Shown here: piece by piece, positions 19,029-28,092 of the stretch
Layout: each line of letters opens with the position of its first letter
How positions within the stretch are numbered: the stretch's first letter is position 1
Notes under the pieces: generated by a model
The model's database searches: none
What the model saw: the letters and a program-made list of their open reading frames with translations, nothing else
Told to the model about the DNA's origin: nothing
Position numbers and translations under genes: made by a program
DNA from: CAWGXZ01 sp963826695
GTDB taxonomy: Bacteria > Pseudomonadota > Gammaproteobacteria > Burkholderiales > Burkholderiaceae_C
Reading direction: 5' to 3'
NCBI GenBank assembly: GCA_963826695.1
Contig: CAWGXZ010000004.1
Location: 1 to 64,000, forward strand
DNA: 64,000 nt

Positions 19029-19934
19029 ATGAAGGCCCTGCTGAACACCTCGATCGCCTCGCTGCCGCTGGTCGCGCGCGGCAAGGTACGCGACAACTAC
19101 GCCGTCGGCGACGACCGGCTGCTGATGGTCGCCACCGACCGGCTGAGTGCCTACGACGTCGTCATGGGCGAGCCGATTCCCGGCAAGGGCGCGCTGCTGA
19201 CGCGGATGGCGCTGTTCTGGTTCGAGCAGTTGCAAGGCGAGGTTGCCAATCACCTCAGCGGCGACGATCCGCTCGGTGTCGTCACGCCGGACGAGCGGGC
19301 GCAGGTCGAAGGCCGCTCGATGCTCGTCAAGAGACTGGCTCCGCTGCCGGTCGAGGCCGTGGTGCGCGGCTACCTGGCGGGCAGCGGCTGGAGCGAGTAC
19401 CGCGCGACGCAGACCGTCTGCGGCGTTGCGCTGCCGGCGGGTCTGTCCAACGCCAGCCGGCTGCCCGAGCCGATCTTCACCCCGGCCACCAAGGCGCAGG
19501 CCGGCGACCACGACGAGAACATCGATTTCGAGCGGATGGTGGCGATCGTCGGCCGTGACCGCGCCGAACAGGTGCGCGAGGTGTCGATCCGCCTTTATCG
19601 CCGGGCTGCCGAGTTCGCCCTGGGCAAGGGCATCATCATCGCGGACACCAAGTTCGAGTTCGGCCTCGACGCCGAGGGCACGTTGACGCTGATGGACGAG
19701 GTGCTGACGCCGGACTCGTCGCGTTTCTGGCCGGTCGAAGGCTACGAGGCGGCGTTTGCCGAGGGGCGCAATCCGCCCAGCTACGACAAGCAGTTCGTAC
19801 GCGACTGGCTCGACAGCGTGCGCATCGACGGCCAGCCGTGGAGCCGTCGCCCACCGGCGCCGAGCATGCCGGCGGAAGTGGTCGAAGCCACCGCCGCGCG
19901 CTACGCCGAAGCGCTGGAGCGGCTGGGCGCGTAG
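19029..19934 (+). CDS. purC: Phosphoribosylaminoimidazole-succinocarboxamide synthase
   Basis: Purine biosynthesis step joining aspartate to CAIR. The 301-residue product has GKVRDNYAVGDDRLLMVATD near the N-terminus, then DRLSAYDVVMGEPIPGKG, the nucleotide-binding VVRGYLAGSGWSEY and the C-terminal IADTKFEFG and DEVLTPDSSRFW motifs. Length is that of the longer SAICAR synthetases. purE and purK lie 4.4 kb further on, in the same orientation. Confidence 0.97.
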   Translation: MKALLNTSIASLPLVARGKVRDNYAVGDDRLLMVATDRLSAYDVVMGEPIPGKGALLTRMALFWFEQLQGEVANHLSGDDPLGVVTPDERAQVEGRSMLVKRLAPLPVEAVVRGYLAGSGWSEYRATQTVCGVALPAGLSNASRLPEPIFTPATKAQAGDHDENIDFERMVAIVGRDRAEQVREVSIRLYRRAAEFALGKGIIIADTKFEFGLDAEGTLTLMDEVLTPDSSRFWPVEGYEAAFAEGRNPPSYDKQFVRDWLDSVRIDGQPWSRRPPAPSMPAEVVEATAARYAEALERLGA

Positions 19935-19996
19935 CCGGCGCCTGGAGCGGGGTTGCGGCCCGGCCGCATCGAGGCTGCGGGATCGGGAGGAACGCC

Positions 19997-21199
19997 ATGA
20001 CGATCAAACCCCTGCGCGGAATTCGCGTACTCGACCTGACCAACGTGCTGGCCGGCCCCTTCGCGTGCCATCAGCTGGCGCACATGGGCGCGGACGTGAT
20101 CAAGGTCGAGGCCCGCGGCACGGGCGACCTGGCGCGCCAGCTCGGCGCCGACACCGAGCTGAACAAGGCCAACATGGGCGTCTCGTTCCTGGCGCAGAAC
20201 CCGGGCAAGCGCTCGGTCACCCTCGACCTCAAGCATGCCAAAGGCAAGGAGGTCTTCCGCCGGCTGGTGCGCACCGCCGACGTGGTGATGGAGAACTTCC
20301 GCCCTGGCGTGATGGACCGCCTGGGCGTCGGCCCGGCCGAACTGCTGAAGGAAAACCCCACGCTCGTGTACTGCGCCATTTCCGGCTTCGGTCAGGACGG
20401 GCCGCTGCGCGAATTGCCGGCGTACGACCAGATCATCCAGGGCATGTCGGGCATCATGAGCATCACCGGCGCGCCCGAGAACGCGCCGTATCGCGTCGGC
20501 TATCCGGTGGCCGACTCGATCGGCGGCATCACCGCGGCGTTCGCGGTTGCCGCGGCACTGGTCGATCGCCAGCGCACCGAAGGCGTCTTCATCGATGTCT
20601 CGATGCTCGAGGCGGCGATGGCAACGATGGGCTGGGCGGTTTCGAACCACCTGATCGCCGACCGCGCGCCCACACCGCTCGGCAACGACAACGTGACGGC
20701 GAGCCCTTCGGGCACCTTCAGGACCGGCGACGGCCTGCTCAATATCGCCGCCAACAAGCAGGAACAGTTCGAGGCCGTGTGTCGGGTGCTCGGCCACCCG
20801 GAGTGGGCGCACGACACCCGGTTCGTCGACCGCCACGCCCGGCTTCGGCATCGGCAGGAACTCAGCGCGCTGTTGGAGCAGGCCATGGCGGGCAAAGCCG
20901 CCGGCGAGTGGTGGCGCCTGCTCAACGAGGCCGGGGTTCCTGCGGGGCCGGTGTACTCGGTGCCGCAGGCGCTGGCGCATCCGCAAATTGCCGAGCGCGG
21001 GATGATCGCCAGCTTTCCGAAGGCGCCGGGTGTCGGCCGCGACATCCGCGTCGTTCGCACCGGGTTCAAGGTCAACGGCAAGCCACCATCGGTCGACACA
21101 CCACCGCCGCTGCTCGGCGAGCACACGGCGACGATCCTCGCCGAGCTCGGCTACAGCAGCGACGAGATCGAGGCGCTGCTGCAGGAGAAGGCGATATGA
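19997..21199 (+). CDS. CaiB/BaiF family CoA-transferase
   Basis: Class III CoA-transferase moving CoA between carboxylic acids. The 400-residue product starts MTIKPLRGIRVLDLTNVLAG after a strong GGGAGG ribosome binding site at 19985-19990. Asp173 in YPVADSIGG falls where the family's catalytic aspartate is expected. The C-terminal part (RTGFKVNGKPPSVDTPPPLL) is complete. The stop overlaps the start of the next gene (ATGA), a citrate-synthase-fold lyase, so the two probably act in one pathway. Acceptor and donor acids are not readable from the sequence. Confidence 0.9.
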   Translation: MTIKPLRGIRVLDLTNVLAGPFACHQLAHMGADVIKVEARGTGDLARQLGADTELNKANMGVSFLAQNPGKRSVTLDLKHAKGKEVFRRLVRTADVVMENFRPGVMDRLGVGPAELLKENPTLVYCAISGFGQDGPLRELPAYDQIIQGMSGIMSITGAPENAPYRVGYPVADSIGGITAAFAVAAALVDRQRTEGVFIDVSMLEAAMATMGWAVSNHLIADRAPTPLGNDNVTASPSGTFRTGDGLLNIAANKQEQFEAVCRVLGHPEWAHDTRFVDRHARLRHRQELSALLEQAMAGKAAGEWWRLLNEAGVPAGPVYSVPQALAHPQIAERGMIASFPKAPGVGRDIRVVRTGFKVNGKPPSVDTPPPLLGEHTATILAELGYSSDEIEALLQEKAI

Positions 21200-22017
21200 G
21201 TGGCGAGCGCAAGGATGTCAGCGACTGGTGGCGTACCTCGATCATCGAGATGGAGCCGGGCGTGATCCGCTACCGCGGCTATCCGATCCAGGAGCTGATC
21301 GGGCGGATCAGCTTTGCCCAGATGATCTGGCTGATGACGCGCGGCGAGCTGCCGGGCGAAGCCCAGGGTCGGCTCCTCGACGCGGCCCTGATGGCTGCAG
21401 TCGACCACGGTCCGCAGGCGCCGAGCATCGCGATCGCACGCATGGCGGCCACGTGCGGCGTCGGTCTCAACAATGCGATGGCCTCGGCAGTCAACGTGCT
21501 CGGCGACGTGCATGGCGGCGCGGGTGAGCAGGCGGTCGAGCTGTACGAATCGATTGCCCGCCGCATCGACGGCGGAGCCACGCTGGCCGAGGCGGTTCGC
21601 AACGGCGTCGACGAAACCATTGCCCGCCATGGCAAATTCGTTTCGGGCTTCGGGCACCGTTTTCATCCGGTCGATCCGCGCGCACCGCGGCTGCTCGAAC
21701 TGGTCGATGCCGCTGCGCGCGAGGGCCACGTCGGCGGACGCTTTGCAGGCATTGCCCGCGCCGTCGAGGACGAGCTCGCCTTGCGCAAGGGCGGCAAGCG
21801 CATACCGATGAACATCGACGGCGCCACCGCAGTGATCTACGCCGAGCTCGGCTTTCCGGCACCGCTTGCGCGCGGCCTGTTCTGCCTGTCGCGCTCGGTT
21901 GGCATCCTGGCGCATGCCTGGGAGCAAAGCCAGCAGGGCGGGCGCAACAAGGGGCCGATACCGCGGGAGTACCTGTGGACCTACGACGGGCCGGGTGAGC
22001 GGCCGCTGCCGGAGTAG
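21196..22017 (+). CDS. Citryl-CoA lyase-like protein (citrate synthase superfamily)
   Basis: A short (273-residue) member of the citrate synthase superfamily that keeps the active-site segments HGGAGEQAVEL (106-116) and GFGHRFHPVDPRAPRL (151-166) but lacks the extra domains of full citrate synthase. Such short proteins are usually called citryl-CoA lyases. The ATG lies in the stop of the CoA-transferase gene (4-base overlap), so a two-step scheme is plausible: the transferase makes a hydroxy-dicarboxyl- or tricarboxyl-CoA and this enzyme cleaves it. The exact substrate is inference. Confidence 0.8.
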   Translation: MSGERKDVSDWWRTSIIEMEPGVIRYRGYPIQELIGRISFAQMIWLMTRGELPGEAQGRLLDAALMAAVDHGPQAPSIAIARMAATCGVGLNNAMASAVNVLGDVHGGAGEQAVELYESIARRIDGGATLAEAVRNGVDETIARHGKFVSGFGHRFHPVDPRAPRLLELVDAAAREGHVGGRFAGIARAVEDELALRKGGKRIPMNIDGATAVIYAELGFPAPLARGLFCLSRSVGILAHAWEQSQQGGRNKGPIPREYLWTYDGPGERPLPE

Positions 22018-22043
22018 CTCGCTTTGGGGGTGGGCGTTGGGTC

Positions 22044-22548
22044 CGTGCTTTACACGTTTGGTGCTGGCGCGCTTGCGTAATGGCGCGCCGGGATTCCGCC
22101 CCGGCGGGCGGGTAACTTTCTTCTGTCGGGCCCAGAAGAAAGTCACCAAAGAAGAGGGCCTGAATACGATTTGGCCGCCGCGCTTCGGCTGCAGGAGGTA
22201 GGCAAGCCTCGGTGGCGCGAAACTCGCCCGGTAAGCCGCCTACGCCAATCGCGCAGCACGGCTTCGCCACCCTGACCTCAGCCTGCCAGCCCCTGACGGC
22301 GAGCAGGCTGGCTCCCTGATCCGCAGCCGAACCACCGTGATTGGCTGCTGCGGCACGCGGCGGACGTTCTCGCGCCACAAGCCTGTGCGCACCACCTGCA
22401 GCCGAAGCGTGACACCCAAATGTGTGTTCGGGGCCTCTTCTTTGGTGACTTTCTTCTGGCCCCGACAGAAGAAAGTCACCCGCCCGCCGGGGCGGAATCC
22501 CGGCGCGTCGATACGCAAACAAGCCAGCGGACAACGGGTAAGGCACGA
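22044..22548. repeat. Large imperfect inverted repeat (two copies of one repeat element), no gene
   Basis: The gap between two convergent genes holds two inverted copies of a roughly 150-200-base element. The arms lie at about 22044-22240 and 22350-22548. The best conserved part, about 85 bases at 22083-22167 and 22427-22509, is nearly identical after reverse complementing. Each copy contains its own palindrome around GTGACTTTCTTCTG / CAGAAGAAAGTCACC. The centre has a further small hairpin, AGCCTGC (22280-22286) with GCAGGCT (22303-22309). Similar GTAACTTTCTT-type palindromes are, from memory, common interspersed repeats in Burkholderiales. Reading frames across it are artefacts of the repeat. 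Confidence 0.85.
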
Positions 22549-22577
22549 ATAAACAAGCTCCCCGCGAGACGCGGCGT

Positions 22578-23321
22578 CTACTCGATCCCCGCCTCCACGA
22601 ACCGCCGCTTCCCCGCCGCACTCCCGAGGTAATCGACGAAGCTTCGCGCCACCGGCATGTCTGCCGCCGCATTCATCGGCGCCGCCACGTAAGCGGTGTA
22701 GTTCTGCACCTCGGCCGGCAGCGGCCCGACATAGCGCAAGCCCTTCCCGCTGTAGAGCAGGATCTCGGTGATCGCGGCGAAGGCGATCTCGCGGCCGCTG
22801 CCCTTGATCACGTGCTCGAGCACCGACGCGCCATCGGCATAGCGCGTCGTCTTCGGCTGCACCGCGTCGAAGAGCGACCACCGCTTCAGCAGGTTCTCGA
22901 AGTAGATGCCGGTCGACGCACGGTTGAAGACCAGCGAATCGGCCTCGGAAATCGATCGCTTCAACCCGTCGACGCTGGCAAGGTCCGGCAGCGGCGCGTC
23001 GGCGCGCACCGCCACGCCGAGCCCGACGCGGCCGACCGGCATGCGCGGCGTGCCGAACCGTGCCTGGGCGCCGGGGCCGTCGAGCGCCTGCGGCGGCGCG
23101 ATCACCACGTCGAAGGTCTCGCCACGAGCGAGTCGCTCGACGATCTGCGGCGTCGTGTTGAAGCGGATGCTCACGCGGTGGCCGGTGTCGCGCTCGAAAG
23201 CCTGGACAGCGCTGTGCAGCCCCGGCTCGATCGCGCCGCCGCTGAGCACCGTGATCTCGCCTGCCGATGCGTGCCCACAAGCGAGCAGCCCCGCCGCGAG
23301 TGCGGCCAGCCAGCGCCGCAT
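22578..23321 (-). CDS. Substrate-binding (molybdate-binding-like) periplasmic protein
   Basis: The 247-residue product has a signal peptide (MRRWLAALAAGLLACGHASA) and a type 2 periplasmic-binding fold with EITVLSGGAIEPGLHSAV at the start, an ModA-like arrangement (SBP_bac_11-type). FDVVIAPPQALD and RASTGIYFENLL are typical of this group. No ABC permease or ATPase lies nearby, so it is an orphan binding protein. Its start overlaps the stop of the thioredoxin-TPR gene (ATGA), so the two are co-transcribed. Ligand unknown. Confidence 0.82.
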   Translation of the reverse strand: MRRWLAALAAGLLACGHASAGEITVLSGGAIEPGLHSAVQAFERDTGHRVSIRFNTTPQIVERLARGETFDVVIAPPQALDGPGAQARFGTPRMPVGRVGLGVAVRADAPLPDLASVDGLKRSISEADSLVFNRASTGIYFENLLKRWSLFDAVQPKTTRYADGASVLEHVIKGSGREIAFAAITEILLYSGKGLRYVGPLPAEVQNYTAYVAAPMNAAADMPVARSFVDYLGSAAGKRRFVEAGIE

Positions 23322-24265
23322 CAGAACAGCGCCATGCTCAGCTTGCGCCGGTAGCTGTCGACCACCGGGTCGGCGGGCGCGCTGGCGACCTTGCCGGTGA
23401 GTTCGAGCGCCCCCTTCGGTGCCGCGGCTTCCGACTTCGCCGGCAGCGGCTTGCTCATCACCTCGAGGATCGCGACGTACGTCTTGCGCGCCAGCTCGTC
23501 CCGCCACGCCTTGTCGCGCATGATGATTTCGAGCAGCTCGTCCATCGCCTCGGTGAAGCGTTGCGCCGCGAAATGGCTTTGCGCCAGCTCGAATCGCGCA
23601 TCGAAGTCGCGCTTGTTGGTTGCCAGCAGCGCCTGCAACGCGTCGACCGGCCGCGCCTGCTGGGCCGCTTCGCAGGCAGCGATCCAGTGGCCGCAAGCCT
23701 TCACGCGGGCATCGAGCAGCATGTCGCCGGCGACCGGGTCGTATGCCGCGCGCGCCTCGGCAACCTGGCCGGCCCGCAGCAGGGCGCGCAGGTAGTCGTA
23801 GCGCGCCGTCGCATTGGCCGGGTTGGCGGCAAGCGCCTCGCGCAGCTTGACCAAAGCGCTGTCGGTGTCGCCCTCGGCGAGCAGCTCCTCCGCGGCCTGC
23901 ACGTCCTCCTCGGCGGCTGCCTCGGCCGCGCTCGGCACATGCGTGTCGAGGAACTTGCGGATTTCGGATTCGGGCAGCGCGCCGGCAAAGCCGTCGACCG
24001 GCTGGCCGTCGATGAACAGCACGCACAGCGGAATGCTGCGCGTGCCGAACATCTGCATCAGCTGGCGCGAGATGTCGGGCTGCTCGTCGGCATTGAGCTT
24101 GGCCAGGCCGAAACGCCCCTGGTAGTCGGTCTCGAGCTTTTCCAGCACCGGCCCGAGCGACTTGCACGGCCCGCACCACGGCGCCCAGATGTCGAGCAGC
24201 ATCGGCTGCCGGCGCGACGCCTCGATCAGTTCGGTCTGCAGGTTCTTCAGGTGGATGTCGATCAT
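23321..24265 (-). CDS. cnoX: Thioredoxin-domain protein with TPR region (CnoX/YbbN-like)
   Basis: Thioredoxin domain at about residues 1-110 with the redox-active WCGPC at 30-34, followed by a helical tetratricopeptide region (about 118-285: AEELLAEGDTDSALVKLREA and repeats). This layout is that of CnoX/YbbN, a chaperone-like thioredoxin that protects proteins during oxidative stress. Unlike the E. coli member, both active-site cysteines are present, as in some alphaproteobacterial CnoX. At 314 residues it is complete. It is divergent from purE and overlaps the downstream binding-protein gene by four bases. Confidence 0.87.
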   Translation of the reverse strand: MIDIHLKNLQTELIEASRRQPMLLDIWAPWCGPCKSLGPVLEKLETDYQGRFGLAKLNADEQPDISRQLMQMFGTRSIPLCVLFIDGQPVDGFAGALPESEIRKFLDTHVPSAAEAAAEEDVQAAEELLAEGDTDSALVKLREALAANPANATARYDYLRALLRAGQVAEARAAYDPVAGDMLLDARVKACGHWIAACEAAQQARPVDALQALLATNKRDFDARFELAQSHFAAQRFTEAMDELLEIIMRDKAWRDELARKTYVAILEVMSKPLPAKSEAAAPKGALELTGKVASAPADPVVDSYRRKLSMALF

Positions 24266-24349
24266 GGGCTGGTTTGGAGCAGTGAATGGGGCGGCGGCCG
24301 GGCGTCGGTGCCGGGCCTTCGTTTGCAGGTCGCCACCTACAATTCAGGC

Positions 24350-24874
24350 ATGACCCCGACCCTGCCATTCGAACGCCAGCCAGGCGTGGCGCCCGTTGTC
24401 GGCGTCGTCATGGGGTCGAGCAGCGACTGGGAGACGCTGCGCGTGGCAACCCAGATTCTCGCCGAGTTCGACATTCCATTCGAAGCCCGGGTGGTCTCCG
24501 CCCACCGCATGCCCGACGACATGTTTGCCTACGCGGAAAGCGCCGCCGGACGCGGGCTGCGGGCGGTGATCGCCGGCGCCGGCGGTGCGGCGCACCTGCC
24601 GGGAATGCTGGCCGCCAAGACCACCGTGCCGGTGCTCGGCGTGCCGGTCGCAAGCCGCCATCTGAACGGTGTCGACTCGCTGCATTCGATCGTCCAGATG
24701 CCCAAGGGCATTCCGGTTGCGACCTTTGCCATCGGCACCGCGGGTGCAGCCAATGCCGCGCTGTTTGCCGTGGCCATGCTCGCCACCGGCGACGCCGCGC
24801 TGCGCGAGCGGCTCGACGCGTACCGCGCCCGGCAGACCGAGCAGGCGCGGGCGATGAGCGCCGAGCTCGTCTGA
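24350..24874 (+). CDS. purE: N5-carboxyaminoimidazole ribonucleotide mutase
   Basis: Purine biosynthesis enzyme converting N5-CAIR to CAIR. The 174-residue product has GVVMGSSSDWETL (18-30), VVSAHRMPDDM (48-58) and AGAGGAAHLPGM (75-86), the class I PurE signature set. The ATG at 24350 gives a slightly extended but usual N-terminus. purK, its partner, starts 11 bases later. Confidence 0.96.
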   Translation: MTPTLPFERQPGVAPVVGVVMGSSSDWETLRVATQILAEFDIPFEARVVSAHRMPDDMFAYAESAAGRGLRAVIAGAGGAAHLPGMLAAKTTVPVLGVPVASRHLNGVDSLHSIVQMPKGIPVATFAIGTAGAANAALFAVAMLATGDAALRERLDAYRARQTEQARAMSAELV

Positions 24875-24885
24875 AAGCGTCGACG

Positions 24886-26092
24886 ATGAGTGCTGCGCCG
24901 CGGCTTGCGCCGACCGACTTCATCGCCCCGGGTGCCACGGTGGGCGTCGTCGGTGGCGGCCAGCTCGGTCGGATGTTCGTCCAGGCTGCACAGCGCTGTG
25001 GCTACCTGACCGCCGTGCTCGATGCCGACCCGACCAGCCCCGCGGGCAGCGTGGCCCAGCAGCACATCCGCAGCGGCTACCTCGACGATGCCGGCCTGGC
25101 CGAACTCGCCGGGCGCTGCGACGCGATCACGACCGAATTCGAGAACGTTCCGGCGGCCGCATTGAGCCGCCTGGCGGGCGAACGGCGGGTCGCGCCGTCG
25201 GCCGAGTCGGTGGCCATCTGCCAGGACCGCGCCGCCGAGAAGCGCCATTTCGCCGCCAGCGGCGTGGCTTGCGCACCGCACCGGCTGATCGAGGACGCCG
25301 CGCAGCTGGCGGCGGCATGCGATCCGGTGGGCGACTACTTTCCGGGCATCCTGAAGACCACGCGCCTGGGCTACGACGGCAAGGGCCAGGTGCGGGTCGC
25401 CTCGGCGGCCGAGCTGCCCGCCGCCTGGCAAGCCTTGCAGTCGGCGCCCTGCGTGCTGGAGAAGATGCTGCCGCTGGCTTTCGAGATCAGCGTCATCGTG
25501 GCGCGCAACGCCGCCGGCGACCGGGTGCATTTGCCGGTGCAGCAGAACCTGCACCGCGACGGTGTGCTCGCCGTCACCCAGGTGCCGGCGCCCGATCTCG
25601 CACCGGCGCTGCAGGTCGAAGGCCATCGACGCTGCGCTCGCGCTCGCGGCGTCGATGGACTATGTCGGCGTGCTCTGCGTCGAGTTCTTCGTCGTCGACG
25701 ACGGCAGCCCGGCCGGCGCGCTGGTCGCCAACGAAATGGCACCGCGGCCGCACAACTCGGGCCACTACAGCCTGGATGCGTGCGACGTCTCGCAGTTCGA
25801 CCTGCAGCTGCGCTGCCTCAGCGGCGCGCCGCTGGTCATGCCGCGGCTGCATTCGCCTGCCGTCATGCTCAATCTCCTCGGCGACCTCTGGTTTGCCGAA
25901 GGCGACGCGCCGCGCGAGCCGCCGTGGCGCGAGGTGCTGGCGCTGCCGGGCGCCCAGTTGCATCTCTACGGCAAGGCCGAGCCGCGCCGCGGCCGCAAGA
26001 TGGGCCACCTCACCCTGACGGCCGAGCGCGGCGCCACCGCCCGGGCGCTGGCGTTGCAGGCCGCAGCGCTGCTCGGCCTGCCGCCGTTCTAG
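24886..26092 (+). pseudogene. purK: N5-carboxyaminoimidazole ribonucleotide synthase, one-base frameshift
   Basis: ATP-grasp enzyme making N5-CAIR from AIR and bicarbonate; partner of purE just upstream. The N-terminal part starts MSAAPRLAPTDFIAPG and has VGVVGGGQLGRM and TTRLGYDGKGQV. At about 25620 the frame shifts: removing one G from GAAGGCC restores VEAIDAALALAASMDYVGVL, which continues through NEMAPRPHNSGHYSLDAC to the stop at 26092. Total length (1207 bases) fits one inserted base in a 401-codon gene. Since purE is intact and no other purK is in view, a sequencing error is more likely than gene loss. Confidence 0.9.
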
Positions 26093-26104
26093 GAGTCGGC
26101 AGCC

Positions 26105-27082
26105 GTGCGGCTCGACGGCCACGACGCGGCGGCGATCGACCGCGCTGCCGACCGGCTGGCCGCTGGTGAGCTGGTCGCGTTTCCGACTGAAACCGTGTAT
26201 GGGCTCGGCGCCCGGGCCGATGACGATGCGGCTGTCGGTCGCATCTACGCCGCCAAGGGCCGCCCGGCCGGGCATCCGCTGATCGTCCATGTCACCGACA
26301 TCGCGGCAGCGGAAGGCTTTGCCACCGTGCTGCGGCCGCTGGCGCGCCGGCTGATCACGGCCTTCTGGCCAGGTCCGCTGACGGTGATCGTGCAGCGGGC
26401 CAGCGGCCGTGGCGCGGCGGCTGCCGCCGGGCAGCCGACCATCGGGTTGCGCTCGCCGGCGCATCCGGTGGCGCAGGCGCTGCTCGCGGCGGCGGCAGTG
26501 CGCGGCATCGCCGGCCTGGCTGCGCCCAGCGCCAACCGCTTCGGCCGCGTCAGCCCGACCACGGCGCAGCATGTCGAGGCCGAGTTCGGCAGCGGGCTCT
26601 GGACGCTCGACGGCGGTGCCTGCCAGGTGGGCATCGAGTCGACGATCGTCGACTGCAGCCGTGACCGGCCGGTGTTGCTGCGCCCCGGAATGCTCGACAT
26701 CGCGCGCATCGAAGCGGCTGCCGGCGAGGCGCTGCGGCCTGCCGATGCCGACGCGCCGCGTGCGCCCGGAACGCTCGCCGCGCACTACGCGCCGGCGGCG
26801 CGGGTGCGGCTGATGCAGGCGGCGTTGCTTGCCGATGCACTGCGCCTGCTGGGCGCCGACAGCGCAGGCGTGGCGGTATATTCGCGCACCCCGCGGCCGC
26901 CTGGCAGCGCTGCAAGTTGGCGGCCCATGCCGCAGCATCCCGAGCAGGTGGCGCAAGAGCTTTTTTCCGTGCTGCGCGCCTTCGACGACGCCGGCGCCCG
27001 GCTGATCTGGGTCGAGGAGCCGCCCGCCGGCGCCGCCTGGGACGGCGTGCGTGACCGGCTGCAACGCGCCGCTGCGGCCTGA
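26105..27082 (+). CDS. tsaC: L-threonylcarbamoyladenylate synthase (Sua5/TsaC family)
   Basis: First enzyme of the t6A tRNA modification pathway. The 325-residue product starts at GTG 26105. It has the YrdC domain (about 1-205) with AFPTETVYGLGARA, AAKGRPAGHPLIVHV and the SAPSANRFGR-type AAPSANRFGRVSPT, plus a C-terminal Sua5 domain (about 215-325), so it is the long Sua5 form. tsaB, acting later in the same pathway, lies 3 kb away. It starts 12 bases after purK. Confidence 0.93.
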   Translation: MRLDGHDAAAIDRAADRLAAGELVAFPTETVYGLGARADDDAAVGRIYAAKGRPAGHPLIVHVTDIAAAEGFATVLRPLARRLITAFWPGPLTVIVQRASGRGAAAAAGQPTIGLRSPAHPVAQALLAAAAVRGIAGLAAPSANRFGRVSPTTAQHVEAEFGSGLWTLDGGACQVGIESTIVDCSRDRPVLLRPGMLDIARIEAAAGEALRPADADAPRAPGTLAAHYAPAARVRLMQAALLADALRLLGADSAGVAVYSRTPRPPGSAASWRPMPQHPEQVAQELFSVLRAFDDAGARLIWVEEPPAGAAWDGVRDRLQRAAAA

Positions 27083-27144
27083 GCGCGCCGCGCGCCGGCT
27101 CTCGACTCGACGACTGCACCATCCGACAACCCGAGACCCATTCA

Positions 27145-28092
27145 ATGAAGCAAGCCCCCTCCAAAATGCCCCGCCGTGCGGCCGCCCTCCTGCTGGGTGC
27201 CGCGGCGCTGCTTGCCGGCTGCGGCGGCGGCGACCGGACCAGCGATTTCCACCCCTCGCGGATTCGCGCCTTCGGCGACGAGTCGAGCGTCATTGCCGCC
27301 GACGGCCGCAAGTACACCGTCAATGCACTCGTCGCCGGCAGCGCCGCGGTCGACTGCACGGCCAATCGAATCTGGGTGCAGGACATCGCCCGCAACTACG
27401 GACTGGTCTTCCCGCAGTGCAATCCGACCGGTGCGGCCGCGCCGGCCGGGTTGATCCTCGCGGCGCCGGGCGCCAAGGTCGCCGACATCACGACGCAGAT
27501 CGACACCTATCTTGCGGGCGGCGACAACTTCCGCAGCAACGACATCGTCACCATCATGGCTGGTGCGAACGACGTTCTCGAGCTGTATGCGCAGTTTCCG
27601 GCGCAGAGCGCCGCGGCGCTGACCCTTGCTGCCGAAGCCCGCGGCGCGCAACTCGCGGCCCAGGTCAACCGCGTGGCGCTCGCCGGGGCGCGGGTGGCGA
27701 TTGCGACCGTGTTCCGCCAGGGGCAGACGCCGTTCGGTCGCGCGCAGAACACCGCTGTGGCCGGCCGCGCCGGGCTGCTCAACGACCTGTCGCTGCGGTT
27801 CAACGCCAAGCTGCGTGCCGACATCATCAACGACGGCCGCAAGATCGCCCTGATCCGCGCCGACGACCGTATCGACTACATCGTCAACGCGTCCGGCGAC
27901 TACGGCTTCGCCAACGTCACCGACGCGGCCTGCCTGCCCACCGCGCCGCTTCCGGACTGCAGCACGGCGACGCTCGCTGCCGGGGCAAATGCAAGCAACT
28001 GGCTTTGGGCCGATGCCACCCACCTGAGTGCCGGTGGTCAGTTCCGCCTCGGCGAAGTCGCCCTGCAGGGCATCAACAACAACCCGTTCTGA
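27145..28092 (+). CDS. SGNH/GDSL-type hydrolase, lipoprotein
   Basis: The 315-residue product has a lipoprotein signal with LLAGC (Cys26) and then an SGNH-hydrolase layout: block I FGDES (43-47, nucleophile Ser47), block III GANDV (about 139-143) and block V DATHLS near residue 292, which supply the Ser, Asn and Asp-x-x-His catalytic residues. It probably cleaves an ester in the envelope or outside the cell; substrate unknown. It ends one base before the stop of the convergent SemiSWEET gene. Confidence 0.87.
   Translation: MKQAPSKMPRRAAALLLGAAALLAGCGGGDRTSDFHPSRIRAFGDESSVIAADGRKYTVNALVAGSAAVDCTANRIWVQDIARNYGLVFPQCNPTGAAAPAGLILAAPGAKVADITTQIDTYLAGGDNFRSNDIVTIMAGANDVLELYAQFPAQSAAALTLAAEARGAQLAAQVNRVALAGARVAIATVFRQGQTPFGRAQNTAVAGRAGLLNDLSLRFNAKLRADIINDGRKIALIRADDRIDYIVNASGDYGFANVTDAACLPTAPLPDCSTATLAAGANASNWLWADATHLSAGGQFRLGEVALQGINNNPF

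Noticed and set aside
22030..22560. Several short frames encoding variants of VTFFxxxQKKVT
   Set aside because: They arise from the inverted repeat itself, occur on both strands, and have no start signals.
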